From positions 62,001 through 126,000 of the forward strand of contig PABH01000049.1 in NCBI GenBank assembly GCA_002702705.1: DNA of 64,000 nucleotides. Reading direction: 5' to 3'. Of the stretch, positions 27,701 through 34,659 are shown piece by piece (within the stretch, counting starts at the first letter, position 1; each line of letters starts with the position of its first letter). The stretch comes from Anaerolineaceae bacterium. Its GTDB lineage: Bacteria; Chloroflexota; Anaerolineae; Anaerolineales; Anaerolineaceae. The notes below the pieces were generated by a model that searched no databases, was not told where the DNA came from, and saw only the letters and a list, made by a program, of their open reading frames with translations. The translations under genes and the position numbers were made by a program.

Positions 27701-28730
27701 GGGTATGAAAAGCAGGCGGCTGCCAGGTGAAATCGGTGTACTTTACACCCCGCCCGGAAAGCTGGAGAGATAAATCATCCCCTGATGTGTATTCAACTAC
27801 TCCAATATTTTCACTTCTCAATCCATTCGCTAATCCATCTTGTGCAATTATGATGCCTCCATAACTTAAAAATTGTACAACTTGATTTTGAGCATTTATT
27901 AATGCAAAACCCTCAAAGGTACTATCTAAGTCGCCAGTTAAAAAGTTTAATGTACCAAAACTATCTTGTTGATTTGGTATGAAGCCGCTAAGGAGAACTG
28001 TTTTTCGTACTTTTTTATCAATTTTATAGTAAATTAAAATTTTCCAATTTTCTAAAGAATAATCTGCTGGACCAACAATTTCAATCCCTTCGTTTAATGA
28101 GTTGAAAGAATTGATATGATTTATTTCATTAATAAATACCTCACCAAAATATTGGCCGGTATTAACAGCACCAAAGGTTTCTTGTGCAGCGGCTTGCCAG
28201 GTAAAGTCAGCATAGGTCTTTCCCAGGCCGCTTAACTGCAGGGAATACCCTTCCGGGTCCGCACCTGTTTCAGAAACACCAATATTGGTGCTGGTTAAGC
28301 CAGTAGCCGGGCCATCCGCCGCGGTGAAACTGCCTTCATAACTCAGGAACATGGCTACGCTGGTATCCGGCTTGACCAATGCCAGGCCGCTCGGGCTGTC
28401 ATTTAACAAACCGGGGGTTTCCACCACCACCTGGCCATACCCGCTGGTGGTATCCGGGATGATGGTGGTCAGGTTGATCGTATCGTAAACCAGGCCCGTC
28501 CCGCCGTTGTATAAAACCAACTGCCAACCGGACAGATCGGTACCGCTCGGTCCGGTTAGTTCCACCTTTTGACCGACATCATCCCCGCTGTTATCATAAT
28601 GGATCTCGTTAATAAAAACAGTGCCATCATTAACATACGCCATAACGGCTTGGGGTTCTGAAAACAGGCATACCAAAACCAACAATCCAATCAGCGTGAT
28701 TAGATTAACAATACGAAATACATTTCTCAT
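24768..28730 (-). CDS. Giant secreted repeat protein: lamin-tail-like domains plus cadherin/tandem-95-like repeats
   Basis: A 1320-residue exported protein. The start at 28730 follows a GGAGGAAGGA site; an ATG 15 bases earlier lies within that site. A signal peptide (ends VMA) is followed by two lamin-tail-like domains (about 35-185 and 190-350, each with a DFTWQ end motif), one tandem-95 domain (about 360-455, NEDTSFSITLSA), six modules of about 105 residues (about 455-1120) sharing NEDAG, GDLTFTPAAD and LSDDGGT, and two further tandem-95/cadherin-like domains. The protein ends FFIFLPMTLR. The modules are Asp-rich and probably bind calcium. Adhesion or surface-layer function is inferred; no enzyme motif is present. 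A hairpin-rich leader precedes it. Confidence 0.88.
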   Translation of the reverse strand: MRNVFRIVNLITLIGLLVLVCLFSEPQAVMAYVNDGTVFINEIHYDNSGDDVGQKVELTGPSGTDLSGWQLVLYNGGTGLVYDTINLTTIIPDTTSGYGQVVVETPGLLNDSPSGLALVKPDTSVAMFLSYEGSFTAADGPATGLTSTNIGVSETGADPEGYSLQLSGLGKTYADFTWQAAAQETFGAVNTGQYFGEVFINEINHINSFNSLNEGIEIVGPADYSLENWKILIYYKIDKKVRKTVLLSGFIPNQQDSFGTLNFLTGDLDSTFEGFALINAQNQVVQFLSYGGIIIAQDGLANGLRSENIGVVEYTSGDDLSLQLSGRGVKYTDFTWQPPAFHTRGLVNNNQNLGLAVNTAPTASGQTVTTNEDTSFSITLSAVDGEEDPLTYHLDQDVQHGTLTTDSANEWSYTPDTNFYGEDSFTFYANDGKANSSSATVTITVEAVNDAPFFTAGDDVTINEDAGVQTVSGWATGINPGAENESEQILTFGLTITSGSDLFSTGPTINATSGDLTFTPAADKNGTAVISVVLSDNGGVLRGGENTSISHELTIQINPVNDAPTFTAGDDVTVNEDAGAQTVTAWASDIDPGAPDENGQTLLFDLTFTSGSDLFTTAPAINSTTGDLTFTPAADKNGTAVLEVTLSDDGGVENNGANTRSSVNLTIQITAVNDQPCFTGGENITINEDAGPQTVPAWATDMFSGAEDESHQALTFHLLVTAGSDLFSAAPEIDASSGDLSFTPAADQFGEATISVTLSDDGGTLSGGVDTSVSHNLTIQINPINDAPDFIPGENVTINEDAGLVTIEDWATGFTAGNSLENGQELNFVISVTQGASLFSVTPAIDAATGNLSFTTSPDAFGLAEFDVYIQDDGGTAIGGLDVSESHTIQITINTVNDKPSFSAGSNLTVLEDSAAFIETNWAADISAGPDNESGQTLQFQLVVDQPGLFETQPVIQTNGTLTFTPAPQAFGTATVEVTLSDDGGTANGGENQSSIQTFEIEITPVNDAPVFTPGEAVMVDEDAGEVTIPAWATDIHAGKPNETGQALAFSLQATTGADLFDVLPEIDSSSGNLTFTPAENAFGTAEFSILLSDDGGTANGGVDQNMGHSLTITINSINDAPTALAQNLTLDEDGSLVFDLSATDVENDILLFEVIEQPTNGSLTQVDTSYHYTPDPNYFGSDSITFTASDSIDTSQAAVITFTVQPLNDAPEASPESYTVKAGETLTVSDPGVLENDMDVDGDALTSITSSSPAFGSLTLNTDGSFEYAAPNDYSGEVVFSYRASDGELFSEIVIVTITVEENDPITGNFFIFLPMTLR
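25363..27390 (-). repeat. Six tandem cadherin-like coding modules
   Basis: Modules of about 315-350 bp encode repeated NEDAG ... TFTPAAD ... DDGG sequences. The neighbouring copies near 26700-27390 are the most alike at DNA level (shared GGTGTAAAGGTCAGATCACC-like stretches), which suggests recent duplication or conversion. Confidence 0.75.
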
Positions 28731-29075
28731 TCCTTCCTCCTCCATGAAAGAAACAACAATGCAGACGCATCGTGCTATCTGATTTAAAAAAACTAAGTGA
28801 GAGTGAGTTTGTTAAGGCTTCTGCTACGGATAAAGTGTATCCCCCGTGATGAAATTTCCTTGTAGCAGGGGTGGATACTTAATATTAACATAAGTAGAAA
28901 AAAAGACAAAACAAAAAAGCGTGCCAGTTTTAGAAAAGTTTTATTTAAGTTTTGTTGAAATTATTCAGAAGTTGGCACTTCAAAAAGGTTACGATTATTT
29001 GACTAAACGGAGTGATTTTGTATAATTCAATACACTTAAATCAAAGAGGGCAAAATCCACATTGGAGGTAAGCGA
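28731..29075. other. Divergent spacer with inverted repeats and a promoter
   Basis: 345 bp between two divergent genes. GTATCCCCC (28837-28845) can pair with GGGGTGGATAC (28868-28878), and CTGCTAC (28821-28827) with GTAGCAG (28862-28868). The two pairings interleave, so they form either a pseudoknot or alternatives. A plus-strand promoter is at 28999-29026. Confidence 0.55.
28999..29026 (+). promoter_or_regulatory. Promoter of the dioxygenase-like lipoprotein
   Basis: TTGACT (28999-29004), 16 bp, TATAAT (29021-29026), 50 bp before the start codon. Confidence 0.75.
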
Positions 29076-29621
29076 ATGAAAAAATGGCTGTTTTCCCTGA
29101 TTCTTGTTTTGTTGGCCGGTTGTATCAATCAAAGTATGGTCGAAAAGCCCTCAAACAACATACTCCGATTGGTAACTTCCGAGGAACCCGGCACGCCGTT
29201 AACGATCAATGGGGTAATCCTCGATCAAATAACCAACAAACCAATCCCAGGGGTTGAGATTTATCTTTACCAGGCGGATGACGGCGGAAATTATTCACCT
29301 GCCGACCCGGCTGATGAATCCACTGCCAGACTGCATGGTATTGTATGGACGGATCATGACGGAAAATTTAGCCTGCATACCATTTTGCCCGGTGAATATG
29401 ATGAAACCCAAGACGGCAACCGTCATATTCATATTGAAACCATTCAGGCGGAAGGGTATCAGGATAAAGGCGGCTTAATTTTATTCGATCATAATGTGAA
29501 TGCCAGCGTGCGTACCTGGGCATTAGATAGTGGATTTGGGTATATTATTGAAGTTAAAGAAAATGAACAGGGCGTTTTACACGGGCAGTTGGAAATCAAA
29601 CTGGAACCAAAAGATACCTGA
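29076..29621 (+). CDS. Intradiol ring-cleavage dioxygenase-like lipoprotein
   Basis: A 181-residue lipoprotein with lipobox LLAGC (Cys16). Residues 40-165 have the beta-sandwich pattern of the intradiol dioxygenase C domain: GVILDQITNKPIPGVEIYLY, then TDHDGKFSLHTILPGEYD and RHIHI. All four non-haem iron(III) ligands expected for protocatechuate 3,4-dioxygenase have counterparts: Tyr73 (GGNYSP), Tyr108 (PGEYD), His117 and His119. An exported, lipid-anchored form would act outside the membrane, for instance on plant- or humus-derived catechols. The host looks anaerobic, so a role in oxygen-dependent cleavage is uncertain and binding or a different chemistry is possible. GGAGG stands eight bases before the ATG; the gene has its own promoter. 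Confidence 0.8.
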   Translation: MKKWLFSLILVLLAGCINQSMVEKPSNNILRLVTSEEPGTPLTINGVILDQITNKPIPGVEIYLYQADDGGNYSPADPADESTARLHGIVWTDHDGKFSLHTILPGEYDETQDGNRHIHIETIQAEGYQDKGGLILFDHNVNASVRTWALDSGFGYIIEVKENEQGVLHGQLEIKLEPKDT

Positions 29622-29676
29622 AAAAGTTTTTAAAACCTTCCCTTTTTGGGGGATTATGATAAAATATGGTTCGCTT

Positions 29677-29752
29677 GGGGGCGTGGTGTAGTGGCTAACA
29701 TGCGGCCCTGTCAAGGCCGAGATCGCGGGTTCGAACCCCGTCGCTCCCGCCA
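29677..29752 (+). tRNA. tRNA-Asp (GTC)
   Basis: A full cloverleaf of 76 nt: acceptor GGGGGCG pairs with CGCTCCC (one G-U), D arm present, anticodon GTC in CCTGTCAAG, T loop GGTTCGAACCCC-type, and a genome-encoded CCA end. GTC reads Asp codons. Confidence 0.97.
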
Positions 29753-29759
29753 AGTAAGA

Positions 29760-29790
29760 GACCTTCGTGAAAACGGAGGTTTTTTTGTTT
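29760..29790 (+). terminator. Terminator of tRNA-Asp
   Basis: ACCTTCGT-GAAA-ACGGAGGT hairpin followed by seven T, eight bases after the tRNA CCA end. Confidence 0.85.
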
Positions 29791-29914
29791 AAGGTGCGAC
29801 GCACTTGGAGTAAGATCACCCTATGTTCATAGTTTATGAAGAACCTTAAAGCCTTCTCCCAATGGAGTAGGGGGGTAGATGAGAGAGGAATCGGGTGTCG
29901 AATTTGCTGATTTG

Positions 29915-30370
29915 TTATTCTTTTTTATTCTTAACCCTGCTGTCCCGCCAAGCCCGCCACGCCCCGCTTGACCATAAGGCCCAGAGCACCAACACAGGCT
30001 GAAACAGAAGGCGGATGCCACGAGTCAGGTCGGAGTTCAGTCCAAAGGCGTCAATGCCGTTGAGGTACTGGGCGATATTGCCGGGGAAGATGGCGATAAA
30101 AAAGGAGGCCGTGACCCAGCCGAAAAGAACGCGGTATTTGGGCAGTACCAACAACGCCGCCCCCAGGGAGATTTCGACGATCCCGGATAAAATCACCACC
30201 AGATCAGGTTCAAGTGGTATCCAGCGCGGCACCTGTGCTAGAAATTCCACCCGGGCAAAACTGAGGTGGCTGATCCCCGCAAACAGCAGGAATAAACCCA
30301 GCAGGAAACGAAAAATGGTTTGCAGCGTGCTGGTTTTTTTGGTTGTTGGGGTTAAAAGTTTTGTTATCAT
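29915..30370 (-). CDS. DoxX-like small membrane protein
   Basis: A 151-residue protein with four hydrophobic segments (about 20-40, 57-77, 83-100, 118-135). It has the DoxX/DoxD-like pattern FRFLLGLFLLFAGISHLSF at the first helix and IVEISLGAALLVLP. DoxX-type proteins are found in redox and stress settings, but the role of this one is unknown. AAGGTT precedes the ATG by six bases. It is a single gene converging on the tRNA-Asp terminator. Confidence 0.82.
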   Translation of the reverse strand: MITKLLTPTTKKTSTLQTIFRFLLGLFLLFAGISHLSFARVEFLAQVPRWIPLEPDLVVILSGIVEISLGAALLVLPKYRVLFGWVTASFFIAIFPGNIAQYLNGIDAFGLNSDLTRGIRLLFQPVLVLWALWSSGAWRAWRDSRVKNKKE

Positions 30371-30787
30371 GGGGCAACCTTTTTATGGTTCGAATAAGTT
30401 AATGTTATTTGATGATATAGACTAATCATAACAAGTTTGTGATTGTTCAGCGTAACGTATTCCTCCCGGTGGTGAAATTTGTGTTAGTTCTAACAAAAGT
30501 CAGCCCACCGGGTGGTTTGAATTAATGGGGAATTCTTGGCTGTATTGGTTGAACCTTATCGTAACAAATGGTGTAAAGAGCAGACATCGAGCCGTATCCT
30601 TAAAAACGTAGAATTTCGTAAATTGAATTTTAAGAATAGATTGATTTTTTTACTCAAAATCTCAAGGTCGGAGAACATTCCCCCCAAGTTATTTGACAAA
30701 ATATCGTTCACTTTGAATGATTGTGGGTGATTCTTTTGACTGTAGCTCGCTGATGATTTGCCAAGAAGTTAAAAATATAATCCAGGT
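30371..30787. other. Intergenic region with an inverted repeat and a dispersed sequence
   Basis: About 420 bp. It holds the inverted element CCTCCCGGTGG / CCACCGGGTGG (30462-30515) and AAAGAGCAGACATCGAG (30577-30593), the reverse of a sequence at 23608-23624 and 13986-14003. No gene is supported. Confidence 0.5.
30462..30515. repeat. CCTCCCGGTGG inverted-repeat element, copy 1
   Basis: Arms CCTCCCGGTGG (30462-30472) and CCACCGGGTGG (30505-30515) surround a 32-bp AT-rich centre; one mismatch. A second copy is at 32698-32752. Confidence 0.65.
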
Positions 30788-30829
30788 TTGAAATGTACAC
30801 CGACGGGATTATACTAAAGTATATATACT
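30788..30829 (+). promoter_or_regulatory. Promoter and palindrome upstream of the MFS transporter
   Basis: TTGAAA (30788-30793), 16 bp, TATACT (30810-30815). A perfect 12-bp palindrome AGTATATATACT (30818-30829) covers the expected transcription start and could be an operator. Confidence 0.5.
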
Positions 30830-30879
30830 AAAACAAATCCCATTGGCAGGGTTTCGTGACCTGCAAAAAGTGTGCATAA

Positions 30880-32109
30880 ATGAGTAAAACCAAAAAAGCT
30901 ACCATTAAAGACCTGCCGCGTAACGTGTGGGCCGTCAGCCTGACCAGTTTTTTTATGGATATTTCCAGCGAAATGGTCATCAATATTTTGCCGCTTTTCC
31001 TGGCAAATGTGCTCGGTTTACGGACCAACCTGATAGGCCTAATTGAAGGTATCGCGGAAGCAACCGCCAGCATTCTGAAGTTGTTTTCGGGTTGGTTTTC
31101 GGATAAGATCGGGGGGCGCAAGTGGCCTGCCGTGGTGGGGTACGGTATTTCTGCCCTTTCCAAACCCTTCTTTTATTTTGCCAACACCTGGGGGGTGATT
31201 GCCGGGGCGCGTTGGGCAGATCGAGTAGGGAAGGGCATCCGCACTGCCCCGCGGGATGCACTGGTAGCGGATTCGATCAAAAAAGAACAGCGTGGGTTGG
31301 CGTTTGGTTTTCATCGCGCAGCCGATACGGGCGGGGCGGTTTTGGGTTTGTGTATCGCCTTGTTGATCACATGGCTGGCGCAGAAAAAATCGGTGGCCCT
31401 CAACCAAAACACTTTTCAAACAATTGTTTTGATCAGTATTATCCCGGCGGTATTGGCAGTGTTGTCGCTCATCTTCATCGCCAAAGACACACCGCGCAAA
31501 ACGGGTAGTAAAGCGCCCAGTTTTGCCTTTAAAAGCCTGGGCAAACCCTTCATGGTGTTTATGATGATTGTTGCCATCTTTGACCTTGGTAATTCATCGG
31601 ATGCCTTTTTGGTGTTACGGGCGCAGGAACGCGGGCTGAGTGTGACAGGCATTCTTGGGATGTTGATCACCTTTAACCTGGTATATACCCTCATCTCCAC
31701 CCCAGCTGGCGCTTTATCTGACCGCATCAGCCGCCGCAAGTTGATCATTGGTGGCTGGCTGTTTTATGCTGTTATTTATTTTGGTTTTGGTCTGGCGCAA
31801 ACCAGCACCCAGATTTGGATTCTGTACACCGTGTATGGCTTGTATTATGGGTTAGCGTATGGTACTAGCAAAGCCTTTGTGGCCGATCTGGTACCCGAAC
31901 ATCTGCGCGGTACGGCTTACGGCACCTATAACGGCATCCTGGGATTAATCGATTTTCCGGCTTCCCTGATTGCAGGTATCCTCTGGCAGGGCAGTGGTGC
32001 CTGGACGGGTTTTGGCCCCTCCGCACCATTCTTTTTTGGAGCTGTCTTGGCTCTCCTCGCCAGTGTTTTGATGCTCCTGTGGCCGAAAATCTTAAAAAAT
32101 GAAATGTAG
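30880..32109 (+). CDS. Major facilitator superfamily transporter
   Basis: A 409-residue membrane protein with about 12 hydrophobic segments. The loop 2-3 signature is present as GWFSDKIGGRKWP, and its second-half counterpart as GALSDRISRRKLIIGG. The segment ADRVGKGIRTAPRDALVADS after helix 4 is typical of a family of uncharacterised MFS exporters. The N-terminal residues are basic and cytoplasmic. The substrate is unknown; drug or metabolite export is the usual guess. The stop codon TAG is the second to fourth base of a GTAGGTTGGGCA repeat, so the repeat array begins inside the gene end. A weak ribosome binding site precedes the ATG. Confidence 0.88.
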   Translation: MSKTKKATIKDLPRNVWAVSLTSFFMDISSEMVINILPLFLANVLGLRTNLIGLIEGIAEATASILKLFSGWFSDKIGGRKWPAVVGYGISALSKPFFYFANTWGVIAGARWADRVGKGIRTAPRDALVADSIKKEQRGLAFGFHRAADTGGAVLGLCIALLITWLAQKKSVALNQNTFQTIVLISIIPAVLAVLSLIFIAKDTPRKTGSKAPSFAFKSLGKPFMVFMMIVAIFDLGNSSDAFLVLRAQERGLSVTGILGMLITFNLVYTLISTPAGALSDRISRRKLIIGGWLFYAVIYFGFGLAQTSTQIWILYTVYGLYYGLAYGTSKAFVADLVPEHLRGTAYGTYNGILGLIDFPASLIAGILWQGSGAWTGFGPSAPFFFGAVLALLASVLMLLWPKILKNEM

Positions 32110-32580
32110 GTTGGGCATGGATTGAACAAACGCTCGTTTGTTTGCAAAATGAGAATCGATCAAACGATAGAATGATCACCAAGTGCCCAACAAAAAGTAG
32201 GTTGGGCAAGGAAAAAATAACCAGCAACAAGTTTGCAAGCTGAGAAATAATTAAACAGTGGAATGATTGCTAAGTGCCCAACAAAAAATAGGTTGGGCAC
32301 GGAAAAAATAACCACCGAATGTTTGCAAAATGAGAAACAATCAAACAGTAGAATGATCGCCAACTGCCCAACAAAAGTAGGTTGGGCAAGGAATAAATAA
32401 CAAGCAACAAGTTTGCAAGCTGAGAAATAATCAAACGGTGGAATGATTGCCAGGTGCCCAACAAAAGTAGATTGGGCACGGATTGAACAAACGCTCGTTT
32501 GTTTGCAAAATGAGAATCGATCAAACAATAGAATGATCGCCACGTGCCCAACAAGAAAAGGTTGGGCATCTTAATAATGA
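32106..32580 (+). repeat. Array of five TAGGTTGGGCA elements
   Basis: Five head-to-tail units begin at 32106, 32197, 32288, 32376 and 32466, each 88-93 bp, from GTAGGTTGGGCA to TGCCCAACAAAA, followed by a partial sixth at 32560. Units 1 and 5 share an interior with ACAAACGCTCGTTTGT, units 2 and 4 share CAAGTTTGCAAGCTGAG; unit 3 is intermediate. The alternating pattern suggests duplication of a two-unit block. Confidence 0.9.
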
Positions 32581-32697
32581 TTTATTGAAAAATTGAAATT
32601 GTTCTTAATTAAATGCAAACAACCTTATAAATACCTCCGGGATGGTAGATAGGTTAATAATGCTGCCTTGCTTTTTACCTCCCGGAGGAGAACGAAT

Positions 32698-32752
32698 CCC
32701 TCCCGGTGGTTAATATGCATTCTACACGATCATAAGTTAAACCACCGGGAGG
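32698..32752. repeat. CCTCCCGGTGG inverted-repeat element, copy 2
   Basis: Arms CCTCCCGGTGGTTAA and TTAAACCACCGGGAGG are almost perfectly complementary (one bulged A) around a 23-bp centre. Confidence 0.7.
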
Positions 32753-32799
32753 TTGGTTTTGAAACCAACCTGAATTGTAAAATGATGATTCGTAAAAAA

Positions 32800-32890
32800 C
32801 GTTGGGCATTTTAACAATGGTGATAATCCTTCACCATTGTTAATGCGCAAAAGAAGTAGTTGGATTGTCAGGCCATGCCCAACCTACAAG
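32800..32890 (-). repeat. TAGGTTGGGCA element downstream of the helicase gene
   Basis: GTTGGGCA at 32801-32808 and TGCCCAACCTAC at 32876-32887 are the inverted ends. Read on the minus strand it starts with GTAGGTTGGGCA 13 bp after the helicase stop codon. Confidence 0.65.
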
Positions 32891-32904
32891 CATTAAAAAT
32901 CGTC

Positions 32905-34392
32905 TTATCCTCGTCGTCTGCTTCGCCGACCGGACGTTTTCCCGGAACGGGTTTCAGAGCCCCGAGGACGGCTTTGCGGTTTTTCACGTTCTTCGGTTGC
33001 AGTGGGCATATCGGACGCGTAAAAGGTTTCTTTGTAAAAATCGTCCAGCAGCATTGCCAATAGATTCCTGCCATCCTCGTCTTCAGCCAACTGTCCTGCC
33101 AGCGGTAGGAAACGTTTCATCCGTTCCGTAAGCAAATTGTCTCGTTCTCGCAAACGTGATTCCAGCAGGGTAATCGCTCGTTCGGAAACAACCTGCTGTA
33201 CTTTTTCGTCATCGGGCAGAGGGCGCTCTTCAATTTCAAAGGCATGCCGTTTGGCAATCCGCAGCAGATCACTGCGTTCCAAGATGTTGACCAATGTCAT
33301 CGCTGTACCACTGGCACCTGCTCTCCCGGTTCTTCCGGCCCGGTGAATATAAGCTTCCGGGTCTTCCGGCGGTTCGTATTGGATGACATGCGACAGGTCA
33401 GGCAAGTCAATCCCACGGGCGGCGATATCGGTTGCGACCAAAAATCGCAATGCACCACGGCGTACTCGGAAGAGCACCTTTTCGCGGGCTTTTTGAGAGA
33501 GGTCGGAGGTTAAAAAGTCTGCGTCATATCCGAACCGTTTTAATACAGTCGTAACGTACTCGACATGCAGTTTGGTATTACAAAATATGATAGCGGACAG
33601 TGGGTTTTCTACTTCGATGATACGTACCAGGCTGCGGTCTTTGTCCATGCCGGGCACGGTGTAATAAACATGCTCGGTTTCGGTGACATGAATATGGTCA
33701 CTGCTGAGGTTAATAAAGCCAGGATCACGTAAAAACTGGTTGGTCAGGCGCATCACCTGCGGTGGAAAGGTGGCGGAGAACATATAGGTACTGATCTGGT
33801 GATCCGGCAGGTAACCTTTTACGCGGCGCATATCCGGGTAAAAACCCATCGAAAGCATATGGTCGGCTTCATCAAAGATGAGGTATTTTAAATGGTTGAG
33901 TGACAAGGAACGGCGTAAAAGATGATCCAAAATGCGGCCTGGTGTACCGATCACGATGTGTGCGCCGGCTTTAAACGCATCCAGTTGGTCACGGTATCCC
34001 ACACCGCCATAAACAGCCACGGACCGTACTCCGGTTTTTTTACCTAAGATTTCCGCTTCGGTGGCGATTTGTAATGCCAGCTCACGGGTTGGTGCCAAGA
34101 TCAGGGCTTGGGTTGCGTTTTCCAGCGGGTTGACCATTTCCAACATCGGCAGCAGGTAGGCCCCCGTTTTGCCACTGCCGGTGCGGGATTGAATCATCAT
34201 ATCACGCTGCGAAAAAATATATGGGATCGCTTTAGCCTGAACGGGCAGCAGTTCTTTCCACCCGGCAAGGGCAGCGCCTTCTTGCAGTTTTTCAGGTAGA
34301 TCGGCTAAGCTGGCTTCTGGCAGTCTATTCAGTTTATCCTGATTTTCAGGATTCTGATCATTGTTTTCATTACTTCGGGATTGGTTTTCCAT
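32905..34392 (-). CDS. DEAD-box ATP-dependent RNA helicase
   Basis: A 495-residue helicase. Motif I is SRTGSGKTGAY, Ia PTRELALQ, II DEAD (FDEADHMLSMGF), III SAT, V-VI ARGIDLPDLSHVIQYEPP and HRAGRTGRAG, in the normal order. The N-terminus (1-30) is polar and low complexity, and the C-terminus (470-495) is rich in Arg and Gly, as in RNA-binding tails of CshA/RhlE/DeaD proteins. It probably helps ribosome assembly or mRNA decay in the cytoplasm. It is a single gene with a weak ribosome binding site. Confidence 0.92.
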   Translation of the reverse strand: MENQSRSNENNDQNPENQDKLNRLPEASLADLPEKLQEGAALAGWKELLPVQAKAIPYIFSQRDMMIQSRTGSGKTGAYLLPMLEMVNPLENATQALILAPTRELALQIATEAEILGKKTGVRSVAVYGGVGYRDQLDAFKAGAHIVIGTPGRILDHLLRRSLSLNHLKYLIFDEADHMLSMGFYPDMRRVKGYLPDHQISTYMFSATFPPQVMRLTNQFLRDPGFINLSSDHIHVTETEHVYYTVPGMDKDRSLVRIIEVENPLSAIIFCNTKLHVEYVTTVLKRFGYDADFLTSDLSQKAREKVLFRVRRGALRFLVATDIAARGIDLPDLSHVIQYEPPEDPEAYIHRAGRTGRAGASGTAMTLVNILERSDLLRIAKRHAFEIEERPLPDDEKVQQVVSERAITLLESRLRERDNLLTERMKRFLPLAGQLAEDEDGRNLLAMLLDDFYKETFYASDMPTATEEREKPQSRPRGSETRSGKTSGRRSRRRG

Positions 34393-34579
34393 ATTGGGTT
34401 TACTTTCTAATTACTTTATCTTCTTGTAATTGTAACGTGTTATTGGACAATGAGAAAGCAGAACCGTATGACCCTCTCAGGTTTTCTATGAGCCACGCAT
34501 CATAATTTTTGTTTTTCAGCCTGCAAAATACCGTGTAGGAACTATGCCATTAACGATCCTTAAAGAACTCATAACAAAA

Positions 34580-34613
34580 TTGACTAGACTGCTTTCAATC
34601 GCTATCCTATAAT
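34580..34613 (+). promoter_or_regulatory. Probable glgC promoter
   Basis: TTGACT at 34580-34585 with TATCCT (34603-34608) at 17 bp. A TATAAT overlaps at 34608-34613 but at 22 bp, so the first -10 is preferred. Confidence 0.45.
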
Positions 34614-34659
34614 AATACATATCATTCATTCAATTTATTCAGATATTCCGGAGGAAACG

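Larger units (their letters stand above)
32581..32904. other. Spacer with three inverted repeats
   Basis: It contains CTCCGGGA / TCCCGGAG arms (32635-32688), CCTCCCGGTGGTT-type arms (32698-32752), the short hairpin GGTTGGTTT-TG-AAACCAACC (32751-32770) and one long inverted TAGGTTGGGCA-type unit (about 32800-32890) ending 13 bp from the helicase stop. No gene. Confidence 0.6.

Noticed and set aside
30536-30730. Short open frame upstream of the MFS transporter
   Set aside because: It overlaps a dispersed sequence and has no recognisable product or binding site.
32106-32580. Possible CRISPR array
   Set aside because: The units are about 90 bp with similar interiors and inverted ends. There are no short identical repeats with unique spacers and no cas gene.
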